NCBI RefSeq assembly: GCF_000402035.1
Contig: NC_021287.1
Location: 2,294,001-2,358,000, forward strand
Direction of reading: 5' to 3'
Source: Caballeronia insecticola
Lineage (GTDB): Bacteria > Pseudomonadota > Gammaproteobacteria > Burkholderiales > Burkholderiaceae
Length of the DNA: 64,000 nucleotides
The notes below the pieces were generated by a model. That model was not told the origin of the DNA, ran no database searches, and saw only the letters and a program-made list of their open reading frames with translations. Shown here piece by piece: positions 18,554-28,197 of this stretch. Numbering within the stretch: position 1 is the first letter of the stretch; each line of letters opens with the position of its first letter. The translations under genes were made by a program, and so were the position numbers.

Positions 18554-20004
18554 CGCGCAATCGTCAGCGGCCGCTCGATCATCGCGGTCAGCGCAACGAT
18601 CGAGCCGCGCCCTTCCGATGGCGCAATGCCGGCCGCCGCCTGATGCAGCATCGAGCGCAGCATCTGCGCGGCGCGCTCGGGCACGGTGGCGTCGAGGCCG
18701 CGGGTCGCGCCTTGGGTCGAGCCTTGGGTCGAGCCCTGTAAGTCAACTTCGCCGCCATCGCGTGCTTCGCCGTGATACGCGACGCGCCGCCACGCAAGAC
18801 CGAGCGTGTCCGCCAGCGACGCGACATGGCCAAGCCCCAGCGCGCAGGCCGCCGCGCCCAGCCGGTGCGATGCATTGGCCGCCGCGAGCGCCGCCGCTTC
18901 GTCCACCGTGCCCGTTTCGCTTGCCTGCGTGCCGCGCTCGACCAGCGCATCGATCGATGTTTCCGCGCTTTGCAGAAAATCTTCGTAAGCCGCCGCGTTC
19001 ACGCGCAACACGCCGAGATCGCGCGTACCGGCATCGCGCGACGCTTCTTCGCTCGCCTGCGCCGCGCCCTCTTCCCACGCGGCTTCGGACGCCGGGCTCG
19101 CCGCCACATGCCAGGCCACCGTCAAACCATAGTCGCGCAGCACATCGACATGTTCGGCATTTTCCGGCGCCGCGCCGTACAGCGCGAAATCGCGCCACAG
19201 CAACGCGAGCGTCGCGCGCACGAGCGAGCGCGGCGCGTACGACAGCGCATGCGCCTGATCCGCCAGCACCAGATTGAAGCGCGCGTAGAGACGCTTGGCG
19301 TCGGCGTCGTAGGCGGAGCCGGCATCGAAGTCGATGTCGTCGGCGCGCGCGCCGTCGCGTTGCGCGTGCTCCCGCAGCGCATGCACCGCCGACGATGCCA
19401 GCCGCCAGAAGTCGTAAGGATCCGGCCCCCTGAGTTCGGCGAGACACGCGTCGAGGCGCTCGCAAGCCTCGGCGGATTCACCGGCCGGTCCGCGCAGGAG
19501 CCTGAGCAATGCTTCTTCGTAACGCGCCCGCACGCGCGCGAGCCGCTCCGGCGCGATGCCGCGCAATGTCGCCGGGGCGATGGCGCGGCCGGCGAGCGCG
19601 AGGTCGTCGTAGGAGACGGGCGCGACGCGCGTATGCGCCGCGAGCAGCGCGTGCAGGCCGCGATAGTGATCGAACAGCACCGTCGAACACGATAGCTCGC
19701 GCAGATTGTGACGCTCGACAGCCGCGCCGAACATGGCGATCGAATCGGCGATGCGCGCCCGGTTGCCGTCCGACTCGTCGCCGAGCGGGGCGACGAGCGC
19801 GAGCGCTTCGGCGAAACGCTGCGCGGGCAGCCATCCCGCCGAATGCAACGCGGCGATCGCGCGTTTCAGCGCGGCCCCGGTTTCACCCTGACGATGGAAC
19901 GCGTGCAGCGCATCGGTGAGCGCCATCTCGGCGAGACGCACCGAACCGCCGCGCGGATTGGGCAAGGCTTCTAACGGAACATGCAGATCGGGACGTGATG
20001 TCAT
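18550..20004 (-). CDS. HPt-like helical protein, function unknown
   Basis: A 484-residue, Ala/Leu-rich, apparently all-helical soluble protein with no signal peptide. I do not recognise a firm family. The C-terminal part has a histidine phosphotransfer-like helix pair, with ASHRLGAAACALGLGHVASL around His380. This resembles the His-containing helix of HPt domains and of the ChpA/FimL N-terminal modules of type IV pilus signalling. No kinase, CheW-like or receiver domain follows, and no pilus or chemotaxis gene is adjacent. A short in-frame repeat (QGSTQGSTQG) lies near residues 425-435. It converges on phrB with overlapping stop codons. An HPt-like role is inference only. Confidence 0.6.
   Translation of the reverse strand: MTSRPDLHVPLEALPNPRGGSVRLAEMALTDALHAFHRQGETGAALKRAIAALHSAGWLPAQRFAEALALVAPLGDESDGNRARIADSIAMFGAAVERHNLRELSCSTVLFDHYRGLHALLAAHTRVAPVSYDDLALAGRAIAPATLRGIAPERLARVRARYEEALLRLLRGPAGESAEACERLDACLAELRGPDPYDFWRLASSAVHALREHAQRDGARADDIDFDAGSAYDADAKRLYARFNLVLADQAHALSYAPRSLVRATLALLWRDFALYGAAPENAEHVDVLRDYGLTVAWHVAASPASEAAWEEGAAQASEEASRDAGTRDLGVLRVNAAAYEDFLQSAETSIDALVERGTQASETGTVDEAAALAAANASHRLGAAACALGLGHVASLADTLGLAWRRVAYHGEARDGGEVDLQGSTQGSTQGATRGLDATVPERAAQMLRSMLHQAAAGIAPSEGRGSIVALTAMIERPLTIAR
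18707..18736 (-). repeat. 12-bp tandem repeat inside the HPt-like gene
   Basis: Roughly two and a half copies of a 12-base unit (CTTGGGTCGAGC on the plus strand) encode a Q-G-S-T repeat. Repeat number could vary between strains without a frameshift, since the unit is a multiple of three. The region is a low-complexity linker between predicted helices, so functional impact is probably small. Confidence 0.7.
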
Positions 20005-20356
20005 GTCGGGCGCTCACAAGCCGTTGCGCGGAAGCGGCGCGCTGTGACGCCGTCGCACGCGGTTGAAATGCGTCGTCGGAGGCGCTGCGCCGGCCAGAGC
20101 TTCTGTCGCCGGTCGCGCCTCCTGCACGGTATGCCTCAAGCGTATGCGTAGAACGGCCGGCGCGGAAATCGAATCTGCCGGCTACGATGCCGGCCATGCC
20201 GCAACACGCAACAATCCAGCCGCACGCTGCACAACAAAACAATCCAAAACAATCCAGAACGATCGAGCGTGCAGGCCGCACCGCATGCGTCCGATGCTGC
20301 CCGCAAAAAACGCGCGCCGCATGACGCGAGTCATGCGGCGCGGAGGTGCGTGAGAA
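20005..20356. other. Gene-free region between the HPt-like gene and rubredoxin
   Basis: A 352-base stretch with no convincing coding sequence. Its right end holds the strong hairpin that should terminate the [20 protein letters not shown]. The left part contains the promoter region of the minus-strand HPt-like gene, where I see no clear -35/-10 pair. An A/C-rich stretch around 20215-20260 (AACAAAACAATCCAAAACAATCC) contains a short direct repeat. Confidence 0.5.
20305..20341 (-). terminator. Intrinsic terminator of the rubredoxin gene
   Basis: A perfect 12-bp stem (GCGCCGCATGAC) with a four-base GCGA loop spans 20314-20341. Read on the minus strand it is followed within three bases by six T residues (20305-20310). 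It lies 16 bases after the rubredoxin stop codon, a standard rho-independent terminator. Confidence 0.88.
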
Positions 20357-20527
20357 TCAGATCTGAACCATCTCGAAGTCTTCCTTGCGGGCACCGCATT
20401 CGGGACAGGTCCAATTAATCGGGACGTCCTCCCAGCGCGTGCCCGGCGCGATGCCTTCTTCGGGCAATCCCGCCTCTTCGTCGTAGATCCAGCCGCAGAT
20501 CAGACACATCCAGCTTCTATGTTCCAT
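20357..20527 (-). CDS. rubA: Rubredoxin
   Basis: A 56-residue protein. The two iron-binding knuckles are CLICG (Cys8 and Cys11) and CPECG (Cys41 and Cys44), separated by 29 residues. The typical rubredoxin sequence WIYDEEAGLPEEGIAPGT lies between them, followed by WEDVPINWTCPECGA. It would carry one electron on a Fe(Cys)4 centre. A short strongly basic/polar head (MEHRSW) precedes the first knuckle. It is divergent from the ThiD-like gene, an arrangement common in beta-proteobacteria. Its electron partner is not evident in this window. Confidence 0.95.
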   Translation of the reverse strand: MEHRSWMCLICGWIYDEEAGLPEEGIAPGTRWEDVPINWTCPECGARKEDFEMVQI

Positions 20528-20820
20528 ACTTATGCCGCATCAATTGATCGGTTGAAATTAGGACAAGATGGTACCGTGTTGCCGTGTCGATGCCTAGCAA
20601 GCTGCCCGTCCGGCGCTTCCTTCGCGTCATCGGGTTGCCATCCGTCATGCGGCGACCGGTCTGCGAAGGCTAGCGCGCCGGAAAAAAGTGCGCAAAGAGA
20701 ACAGTCGGACGGCATTAGGCCGCATAATCGGACCGAGACCCGAGCGGGCGTCCGCACTCGCGCTCACGCGCGGACGCGTCCGCTTCGAGCCGATCGTTCA
20801 ACAAGCAATCCAATACCAAA

Positions 20821-21711
20821 ATGTCCGCTTTTGCCATGACCGGCGACTCCCCACCGATCGTACTCACCTTCGGCCTCTCCGACCCCACCGGCGGCTCGGG
20901 CCTGCAAGCCGACCTGCTGACGCTCGCCAGCATGGGCTGTCACGGCGTGACCGTGCTCACCGGCTACGCAGTGCGCGACTCCGCCACATGCGACGAAGTC
21001 ACCGGCCTCGACCCGGACACCGTCGCGACCCAGGCGCGCATGTTGCTAGAAGATATGCCGATCGCCGCCTTCAAGATCGGCGCGGCGACCCGGGCCGAAG
21101 TGGTGTCGGCGATCGCGGAAGTGGTCTCCGATTACGACGACGTCCCGCTGATTCTCGCGCCCGACTTCACGCTCGACGACGAACACGTCCTCGCCGCCGA
21201 CGAACTGCGCGAATCGCTCGCCGATCTGCTCGTGCCGCAAACCACCATGCTGATTGCCGATCACGCCACGCTTCTGCAACTCGCGCAGCCGGACAGCGAT
21301 GCCGAATCGCCCACGCTCGATACGGCGATTTCCCACATCCTGGCGCAGGGCTGCGAATACGTGCTCGCGATGGAAACGGGCACGCACCGTCACGTGATCA
21401 CGCTGTTCAGCGAGGAAGGTCAGGTGCGGCAGGATACCTGGGATCGCGCGGTGCATCGCATCATGGGTTTGACGGATACGCTGGGCTCGGCCATCGCCGC
21501 TTTGCTCGCGAACGGTCAGGAACCCGCCGAAGCCGCGCGCGAGGCGCAGGAGTACGTGTTCCAGGCCGCGCGTGCGGCGTTTCGTCCCGGCATGGGCGCG
21601 TATCTGCCGGACCGCTTCTTCTGGGCGCGTTCGAACGATGCCGAAGAAGACGGCGAAACCTCCTCGGTTCCCGAGGATCCGACAGGGCTGCCCGGAGAAG
21701 CGCGGCACTGA
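20821..21711 (+). CDS. ThiD-like kinase homologue, divergent
   Basis: A 296-residue ribokinase-fold protein most similar to hydroxymethylpyrimidine/phosphomethylpyrimidine kinase. The N-terminal half follows ThiD: LTFGLSDPTGGSGLQADL, then GCHGVTVLTGYAVRDS and IAAFKIGAA. The C-terminal catalytic features do not. The TPNLPEA substrate loop reads LIADHATLLQLA, the KGGH motif is METGTHRH, and the GTGCT anion-hole/catalytic motif is GLTDT. Annotation as ThiD is therefore a fold-level call and HMP-P kinase activity is doubtful. It has a polar C-terminal tail of about 25 residues. No good ribosome-binding site precedes the ATG, and no THI-box is visible upstream. Confidence 0.75.
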   Translation: MSAFAMTGDSPPIVLTFGLSDPTGGSGLQADLLTLASMGCHGVTVLTGYAVRDSATCDEVTGLDPDTVATQARMLLEDMPIAAFKIGAATRAEVVSAIAEVVSDYDDVPLILAPDFTLDDEHVLAADELRESLADLLVPQTTMLIADHATLLQLAQPDSDAESPTLDTAISHILAQGCEYVLAMETGTHRHVITLFSEEGQVRQDTWDRAVHRIMGLTDTLGSAIAALLANGQEPAEAAREAQEYVFQAARAAFRPGMGAYLPDRFFWARSNDAEEDGETSSVPEDPTGLPGEARH

Positions 21712-21738
21712 ATCAGACAAGGGAGGCTTAGCGAGCGC

Positions 21739-22515
21739 ATGCCGTATCGACTGCCCCATCTGCACAAGCCCGGCCCGCAAGGCGCGATCCGCATCGGCTG
21801 CGCCGGCTGGGGTTTGTCGAGCGCCGTCGCCACGAGTTTTCCCGGCGAAGGCACACACCTCGAACGCTATTCCCACGTGCTGACCTGCGTCGAGATCAAT
21901 TCCAGCTTCTACAAGCCGCATCGCGAGCAGACGTACGCGAACTGGGCCGAGAGCGTGCCCGAGTCGTTCCGCTTTTCGGTCAAGCTGCCGAAGGCGATCA
22001 CGCACGACGCGCGTCTCGTCGACACCGAAACCCTGCTCGACGAATTCCTTCACGCCGCGGGCCAGCTCGGCGACAAACTCGGCTGCTGGCTCGTGCAACT
22101 GCCGCCGAGCCTTGCGTTCGATCACGACGTCGCGGAAAGCTTCTTCAAGGCGCTGCGTGCGCGCACGACGTTGCCAATCGCCTGCGAGGCGCGCGAGCAC
22201 GGCTGGTTCTCGACGCACGCGGCGGCGCTCCTGAAGGCGCATCACATCGCCTACGTGGACGCAGACCCGATTCCCGACGATTGCGAGATCCGGCATCGCG
22301 CGGATACGTCGCTCGTGTATGTGCGGCTGCACGGCACGCCCGAGCTCTACCAGTCTTCCTACGACTACACCTATCTCGACGATCTCGCCCGCACGCTCCA
22401 CACGCGCGCGAAGAAAACGGCCGAGGTCTGGTGCATCTTCGACAACACGGCCGAAGGTCACGCGCAGCCCAACGCGCTGCATCTGATGGAGCGGCTGCGG
22501 ACTCATCACAAGTAA
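21739..22515 (+). CDS. DUF72 (YecE family) TIM-barrel protein
   Basis: A 258-residue DUF72 protein. Family features are IRIGCAGW near the start, LTCVEINSSFYKPHREQTYANWAESVPESFRFSVKLPKAITH, LVQLPPSLAFD, and YVRLHGTPELYQSSYDYTYLDDLA, ending with the WCIFDNTAEGHAQPNAL block. The biochemical function of DUF72 is unknown. It follows the ThiD-like gene by 27 bases, with GGGAGG upstream, so the two are probably [13 protein letters not shown]. Confidence 0.9.
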   Translation: MPYRLPHLHKPGPQGAIRIGCAGWGLSSAVATSFPGEGTHLERYSHVLTCVEINSSFYKPHREQTYANWAESVPESFRFSVKLPKAITHDARLVDTETLLDEFLHAAGQLGDKLGCWLVQLPPSLAFDHDVAESFFKALRARTTLPIACEAREHGWFSTHAAALLKAHHIAYVDADPIPDDCEIRHRADTSLVYVRLHGTPELYQSSYDYTYLDDLARTLHTRAKKTAEVWCIFDNTAEGHAQPNALHLMERLRTHHK

Positions 22516-22546
22516 CGTCTTTTTTGCTTCCCGAGGAGAACCCCCG

Positions 22547-22990
22547 ATGCGCAAGCCGGCAAGACGAATCGCACGCCTCACTCACGCTCTGTTGTTCGCT
22601 TCGATGTTCGCCTCGGCGCTGATTTTCACGGCACCGGCTTTCGCCCAGACTGCTTCTCCGCCGCCCGGCGCCACGCCCGCCGGCGACGGCACGTTTCTGC
22701 TGACCATCTTCCTCAAGCACGATGAATCGAAGACGCTTCCGCAGATCAACCAGCAACTGAAGGAGCAAGGCTACTTCAAGCAGTTTCCGCCGCCGGGTGT
22801 CGAAGTGGTGTCGTGGTACGTGATGATGGGCATCGGCCAGGTGGTGACGCTGCGCGTACCCGCCGACCGCCTGCGCGAAGTGAATCGTGCAATCGAGAGC
22901 ACCGCCTGGGGCGGCTATCGCACGGAGTTTTATCCGACGTACGACTACAAGGCCGCCGCGCAGAAGTTGCGCGAGGAGATGAACAAGTAG
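22547..22990 (+). CDS. Small secreted protein of unknown function
   Basis: A 147-residue protein with a clear Sec signal peptide: a basic N-region (MRKPARRIARL), a hydrophobic core, and a probable cleavage after APAFA around residue 33. The mature part of about 114 residues contains LTIFLKHDESKTLPQINQQL and an aromatic VVSWYVMMGIGQVVTLRVP segment that could form a small alpha/beta domain. I do not recognise the family. GAGGAG lies 8 bases before the ATG. It sits 31 bases after the DUF72 gene and is followed by an intrinsic terminator, so it is likely the last gene of the thiD-like operon. Confidence 0.8.
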   Translation: MRKPARRIARLTHALLFASMFASALIFTAPAFAQTASPPPGATPAGDGTFLLTIFLKHDESKTLPQINQQLKEQGYFKQFPPPGVEVVSWYVMMGIGQVVTLRVPADRLREVNRAIESTAWGGYRTEFYPTYDYKAAAQKLREEMNK

Positions 22991-23011
22991 CTTTCGTATA
23001 GACGGTATAGA

Positions 23012-23045
23012 CGAAAAAAATCCCGCATCGCTGCGGGATTTTTCT
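23012..23045. terminator. Bidirectional intrinsic terminator
   Basis: AATCCCGCA and TGCGGGATT (23019-23027 and 23032-23040) pair around a TCGC loop. T residues follow on the plus strand and a run of A residues precedes, so it can end both the small secreted protein [13 protein letters not shown] the groESL [18 protein letters not shown] from the right. Confidence 0.88.
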
Positions 23046-23124
23046 GCACCGCGCGGGTTTCGCTTCCTGAGAAACGAAACCCGCGCCGGCTGCGGAATGA
23101 AACGTGTAACCGGCGTGAGCCGAA

Positions 23125-24813
<1,689 letters not shown>

Positions 24814-24860
24814 TCAACAAGCAGCCTCTCGGGACGAAGCCGGACGTGCAGGAAGGATGC

Positions 24861-25151
24861 TTACTTGACCAGAACGGCCATGATGTCTTCTTCGCGCATG
24901 ACGAGCAGTTCTTGCCCGTCGACCTTGACGGTCTGGCCGGCGTACTTGCCGAAGAGCACGCGGTCGCCCACCTTCACGTCGAGGGCGTTCTGCACGCCCT
25001 TGTCATCGCGCTTGCCCGGGCCGATGGCCAGGACTTCGCCTTGATCCGGCTTTTCTGCCGCAGCTTCGGGAATCACGATGCCCGACGCGGTCTTGGTTTC
25101 CTGGTCCAGACGCTTGACGATGACGCGATCGTGCAAAGGACGAAGGTTCAT
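24861..25151 (-). CDS. groS: Co-chaperonin GroES (10 kDa)
   Basis: A 96-residue GroES beginning [20 protein letters not shown], with the mobile loop [32 protein letters not shown] and the closing [11 protein letters not shown] start it at 25151, where an AGAGAGGAG ribosome-binding site lies 7-8 bases upstream. A longer reading to 25286 would translate the CIRCE operator and is rejected. It is the first gene of the groSL operon. Confidence 0.99.
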   Translation of the reverse strand: MNLRPLHDRVIVKRLDQETKTASGIVIPEAAAEKPDQGEVLAIGPGKRDDKGVQNALDVKVGDRVLFGKYAGQTVKVDGQELLVMREEDIMAVLVK

Positions 25152-25231
25152 ACACACTCCTCTCTTGATTGAGACTGAAAACGCGGGGGAAACCCGCCCT
25201 CCGAGCAAAAACTCGTCGGACGGCAAACTTG

Positions 25232-25287
25232 TTAGCACTCTCGTGCAGCGAGTGCTAATTATATGGACGGGATTTGACAATTTCAAG
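25232..25287 (-). promoter_or_regulatory. groES control region: sigma70, sigma32 and CIRCE
   Basis: Three elements overlap. On the minus strand a sigma70 promoter reads TTGAAA (25281-25286), 17 bases, TATAAT (25258-25263). The same DNA fits the sigma32 heat-shock consensus: CTTGAAA, 13 bases, TCCATATA. Directly downstream is a perfect CIRCE element, TTAGCACTC-N9-GAGTGCTAA (25232-25258), the operator of the HrcA repressor; its edge overlaps the -10. [13 protein letters not shown] would be induced both by RpoH and by loss of HrcA repression. The leader to the groS start is about 100 bases. Confidence 0.95.
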
Positions 25288-25721
25288 GAGGCCGGCGAGA
25301 TTCAGGCGACCTGGGTGCGGAGATTCAGTCAGCGTTCAATTGATTCACTCGGGCCAGCGCGCTTGCACGCGCTTCGAAGCGCGTGGCGCCAATTCCTGTC
25401 GATGAATCAAGCAGTTGCTGCGAAAGCGACCGACTTTCCCTGCGGATGGATCCGTACGACCGCGTTTCAGGACGTGAGGTTCCTTTCGGAATAAATTTCG
25501 CCAACCGTGATTGACTAGGGTAAACACTGGCAAATAGTTCGTTGATCGGCGAAAGTCGCGCCCCTGACAGAAGGAGGCCGTGTCATGTGTGACTAACAGC
25601 GCCAGCAGTCACGCGCGCTACGCCGATATAGTTTGTATATCTAATTAACTCAATAGGAAAAAAACCGCAAACAATTGCAATTCTAAAATCGGTAATCGGA
25701 TTGCATACCGCAGAAAGCGGC
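25288..25721. other. Gene-free region between groES and the fused hydrolase gene
   Basis: A stretch of 434 bases without a credible gene. It becomes AT-rich from about 25620 to 25720 (ATATAGTTTGTATATC and A-rich runs). A weak inverted repeat GTGACT...AGTCAC (25589-25594 and 25607-25612) and an AGAAGGAGG-like purine run at 25570-25577 are present, but no open frame follows that run. The right end should hold the 3' end of the hydrolase [10 protein letters not shown]; I find no strong terminator hairpin. Confidence 0.4.
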
Positions 25722-27545
25722 TCAACACTTTTGCGATGTATCCTGAGCCGCCATCAAGTCGGCGACCGAGGCACTTGCGGGCTGCAATTGTCGAATAAAC
25801 CGCTCGCAAAGCGCAATCACCTTATCCAGCGCGCGCGGATCGTACAGCGCATGATCGAGATCCTCGCAAATCTCGGCTGTCATTCCCTTCAGACGCGAAA
25901 GCTTCTTTCCATGCCGGCCAAAATGCGCGTTGAGCTGATCGAGTCCGTCGTCGCCTCCGCCGTACAAAAGCATCGCATGCACGCCTTTGCCCTCGAGCGT
26001 CTGAACGACAGCGTGCGGATGCGTGATCGGCTTGTCCCCGATGACAGCCGTCTTTCTGCCGCGCACCCCGATGATCTGCGAATACAGGCGCGCAGCCGCA
26101 TTCGATGCGAACGCCCTGACGATCGGTTTGAACCCGCGCTTGCCGCTGAGCACGAGCCACCACTTCGTCGGCTTCAGGATGGCGGGGCCGAGACGCGCCA
26201 TCGTGTTGGAACCGCGATTTCTGAGTTCCTGCAGCGTCATCCATTCGGGAATATAGAAGCGCTGAAGATTGACGGCGATGACACCCGCAATCGCCGGTTC
26301 CCGAAGCGCCGCCCGCAGCACATTGTGCGCACCCGAGCAAATGCCGAATGCGACGATCGATTCATAACCCTTGCGCTTGAGCCACGCAGCCGCGCTCGCA
26401 ATGTCGTCGATCGTCGTCTGCGCGTGCAGCGACGCCGTCATGTCCGGCGTGCCATCGGGCGAGCGCGCGGGACTGTCGCCGATACCGCGCGCATCCATAC
26501 GCAACGACGCAATGCCGCGCTGCGCCAGCTCACGCGCGATACGCACGGACTGACGACTTTCGCCGTGATGTGCGCTGGCCGCCATATTCGCGATGACGAC
26601 GATCGGACCGCCCATGAGCCCATCGCGCGGCTCGCACAAAATACCGAAGAGGCCGGCGGCGCCGAACACCACCGGACGCTCGATGGCTTCCGGTGTTTCG
26701 ATGATCGCATCGTCGCGCATGCGTAGCCGCGCGGGCATGCTCGTCCGGCGTCGCGCGGACTCGCCGAATGCGCTTTCGCTCGCGCCCTTCGCTATCCACT
26801 GCGCGGTCCGCTTGAGCGTCTTTTCCGGCAAGGTGGATGACGCCGTTTCCTGCATGAATTCCAGGTAGTCGTCGAAGGCATCCGTCTTGACCTTGACGCC
26901 TCGTTCCCGCAACGCGACGCACAGGGAATTGATCGCGCGAGCCGATGTATCCGCCACGAAGACGCGCTTGGGCAAGACCGGCTGAACGCTCATGGCCGAA
27001 TTGATATCGACTTCGCCCAAGCGATCGAGAAACGCCTTGCTATACACCTGCCCGAGCACATGAAAAGGCGCGTCGATTTGCCCGGGTCTCACGGCGACGG
27101 GAAGATTGTCGAGCCACGCGCTGCGCAATGCCGTCAGTTCGCGCCGATAGCGGCGTCCATCCAGAATCGGCGCGAGCAATGCGAGCGAATCGACCAGCGG
27201 ATGTTGCGAGGCAAGCGCCGCCAACGTCGCACCGAAACGCATGCCGCACAACGTGATATTCGTGACGCCCGTTTCTTCCTGAAGCCGCTCGATAGCCGCG
27301 CCGATGTCCGCGATGAAGTCGTCGAGCCGATCGCCATCGTGGTCGGTGCCCGAAGAATCGCCGGTGGCAAGATAGTCGAAGCGCAAGGCCGGAACATCGC
27401 GGCGCGAAAGTTCGTCGGCCAGGAATCGCATGGATTTATGCGCCCATGTCTCTTCGTGTCCGAAAGGGTTGCATAGGACGACGCCGCGCTTGCCGCGCTC
27501 GCCATGAAGCCACCCAAAACGCCCTCCGAATACGATCGGCGTCAT
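25722..27545 (-). CDS. Fused tandem alpha/beta hydrolases, exosortase-associated hydrolase type
   Basis: A 607-residue protein made of two alpha/beta-hydrolase domains. The N-terminal domain (about 1-230) has GRFGWLHGERGKRGVVLCNPFG and ALRFDYLATGDSSG, and resembles exosortase A system-associated hydrolase 2. The C-terminal domain (about 290-600) has GPIVVIANMAAS, SLRMDARGIGDSPA and resembles hydrolase 1. The nucleophile elbows are unusual: domain 1 reads GMRFG, with Arg where Ser belongs, and domain 2 reads GICSG, with Cys. In exopolysaccharide loci the pair is normally two genes. Here they are joined and no exosortase is in the window. No signal peptide is evident. Substrate is unknown; a thioester or acyl transfer role via the Cys is conceivable. 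Confidence 0.75.
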   Translation of the reverse strand: MTPIVFGGRFGWLHGERGKRGVVLCNPFGHEETWAHKSMRFLADELSRRDVPALRFDYLATGDSSGTDHDGDRLDDFIADIGAAIERLQEETGVTNITLCGMRFGATLAALASQHPLVDSLALLAPILDGRRYRRELTALRSAWLDNLPVAVRPGQIDAPFHVLGQVYSKAFLDRLGEVDINSAMSVQPVLPKRVFVADTSARAINSLCVALRERGVKVKTDAFDDYLEFMQETASSTLPEKTLKRTAQWIAKGASESAFGESARRRTSMPARLRMRDDAIIETPEAIERPVVFGAAGLFGILCEPRDGLMGGPIVVIANMAASAHHGESRQSVRIARELAQRGIASLRMDARGIGDSPARSPDGTPDMTASLHAQTTIDDIASAAAWLKRKGYESIVAFGICSGAHNVLRAALREPAIAGVIAVNLQRFYIPEWMTLQELRNRGSNTMARLGPAILKPTKWWLVLSGKRGFKPIVRAFASNAAARLYSQIIGVRGRKTAVIGDKPITHPHAVVQTLEGKGVHAMLLYGGGDDGLDQLNAHFGRHGKKLSRLKGMTAEICEDLDHALYDPRALDKVIALCERFIRQLQPASASVADLMAAQDTSQKC

Positions 27546-28197
27546 GAGTCGAGCCTCCCCGATTTACCGACAAACGCGAGCGCATTACGGTAAATATCGG
27601 TTCTTGCAGTGTCTCTTCCTCCTGGACGTCCGGAGGTATCTAATATTTCGCGCATTATCTTTAAGATTTAATTGCACGTGCCGCGCGATTAAACAATCTT
27701 TCGAATCTCCCCTTCGGTGCGGTATCGAACATAGCGCGTCCGCCTCGCGCTTAGGGCACGTGGCTAAAGGATCTTAGGGATACGGTTGAGTGTCGCTAAG
27801 AAATCCGGCCTTAAGAATTGATGAATTTCTTAGCCGAATTTGCAAGCATTTTTTAAGCTTAGTAATTGCCGGCTTGCTAAAGAATGAGATTAAATCCTTA
27901 AGATCGCTTCGCACTCTTATCTAAATGAGAAACGTCTCGTTTCAATGTGCAGGGCTAATTCGGTCAAACATTCCTTGGCCGTCATCATCGGGCGATGTTC
28001 GGTCCCCGCGCGCCTGGCCGCATCCGACGAACGTCGCAGATCGCCTTCCGCGATTAATGTCGATCGGAGAATACTGATTTGGCGATATCAGGGTTTTTAC
28101 TAGGTCATCCGAAGCCTAGACTGCATCTCAACGACGAAGCACTGGCGAGACTCCTCACCAAAGGCAACGTCCCTTACATCAGTATTCGGAGGTCATC
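27546..28197. promoter_or_regulatory. Long AT-rich regulatory gap with repeated GCTAARRRAT motif
   Basis: A 652-base gene-free region between two divergent genes, clearly richer in A+T than its surroundings from about 27600 to 27960. It contains a perfect 10-bp inverted repeat GCTAAGAAAT / ATTTCTTAGC (27795-27804 and 27825-27834). Further single copies of the same half-site are GCTAAAGGAT (27763-27772) and GCTAAAGAAT (27876-27885), and there are several CTTAAG palindromes. This looks like a multi-site operator for one or both flanking genes. TTCGGAGG (28187-28194) just before 28198 is the ribosome-binding site of the DUF4148 gene. Confidence 0.55.

Noticed and set aside
20528..20820. Possible TPP riboswitch upstream of the ThiD-like gene
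   Set aside because: I looked for the conserved CTGAGA and ACCTGAT-type THI-box elements and found neither.
21046..22581. A 511-codon minus-strand frame opposite the ThiD-like and DUF72 genes
   Set aside because: Arg/His-rich shadow frame; the plus-strand proteins have family signatures.
24861..25286. Longer GroES reading starting at 25286
   Set aside because: It would translate through the -10 and CIRCE operator; homologues start at MNLRPLHDR with a strong ribosome-binding site.
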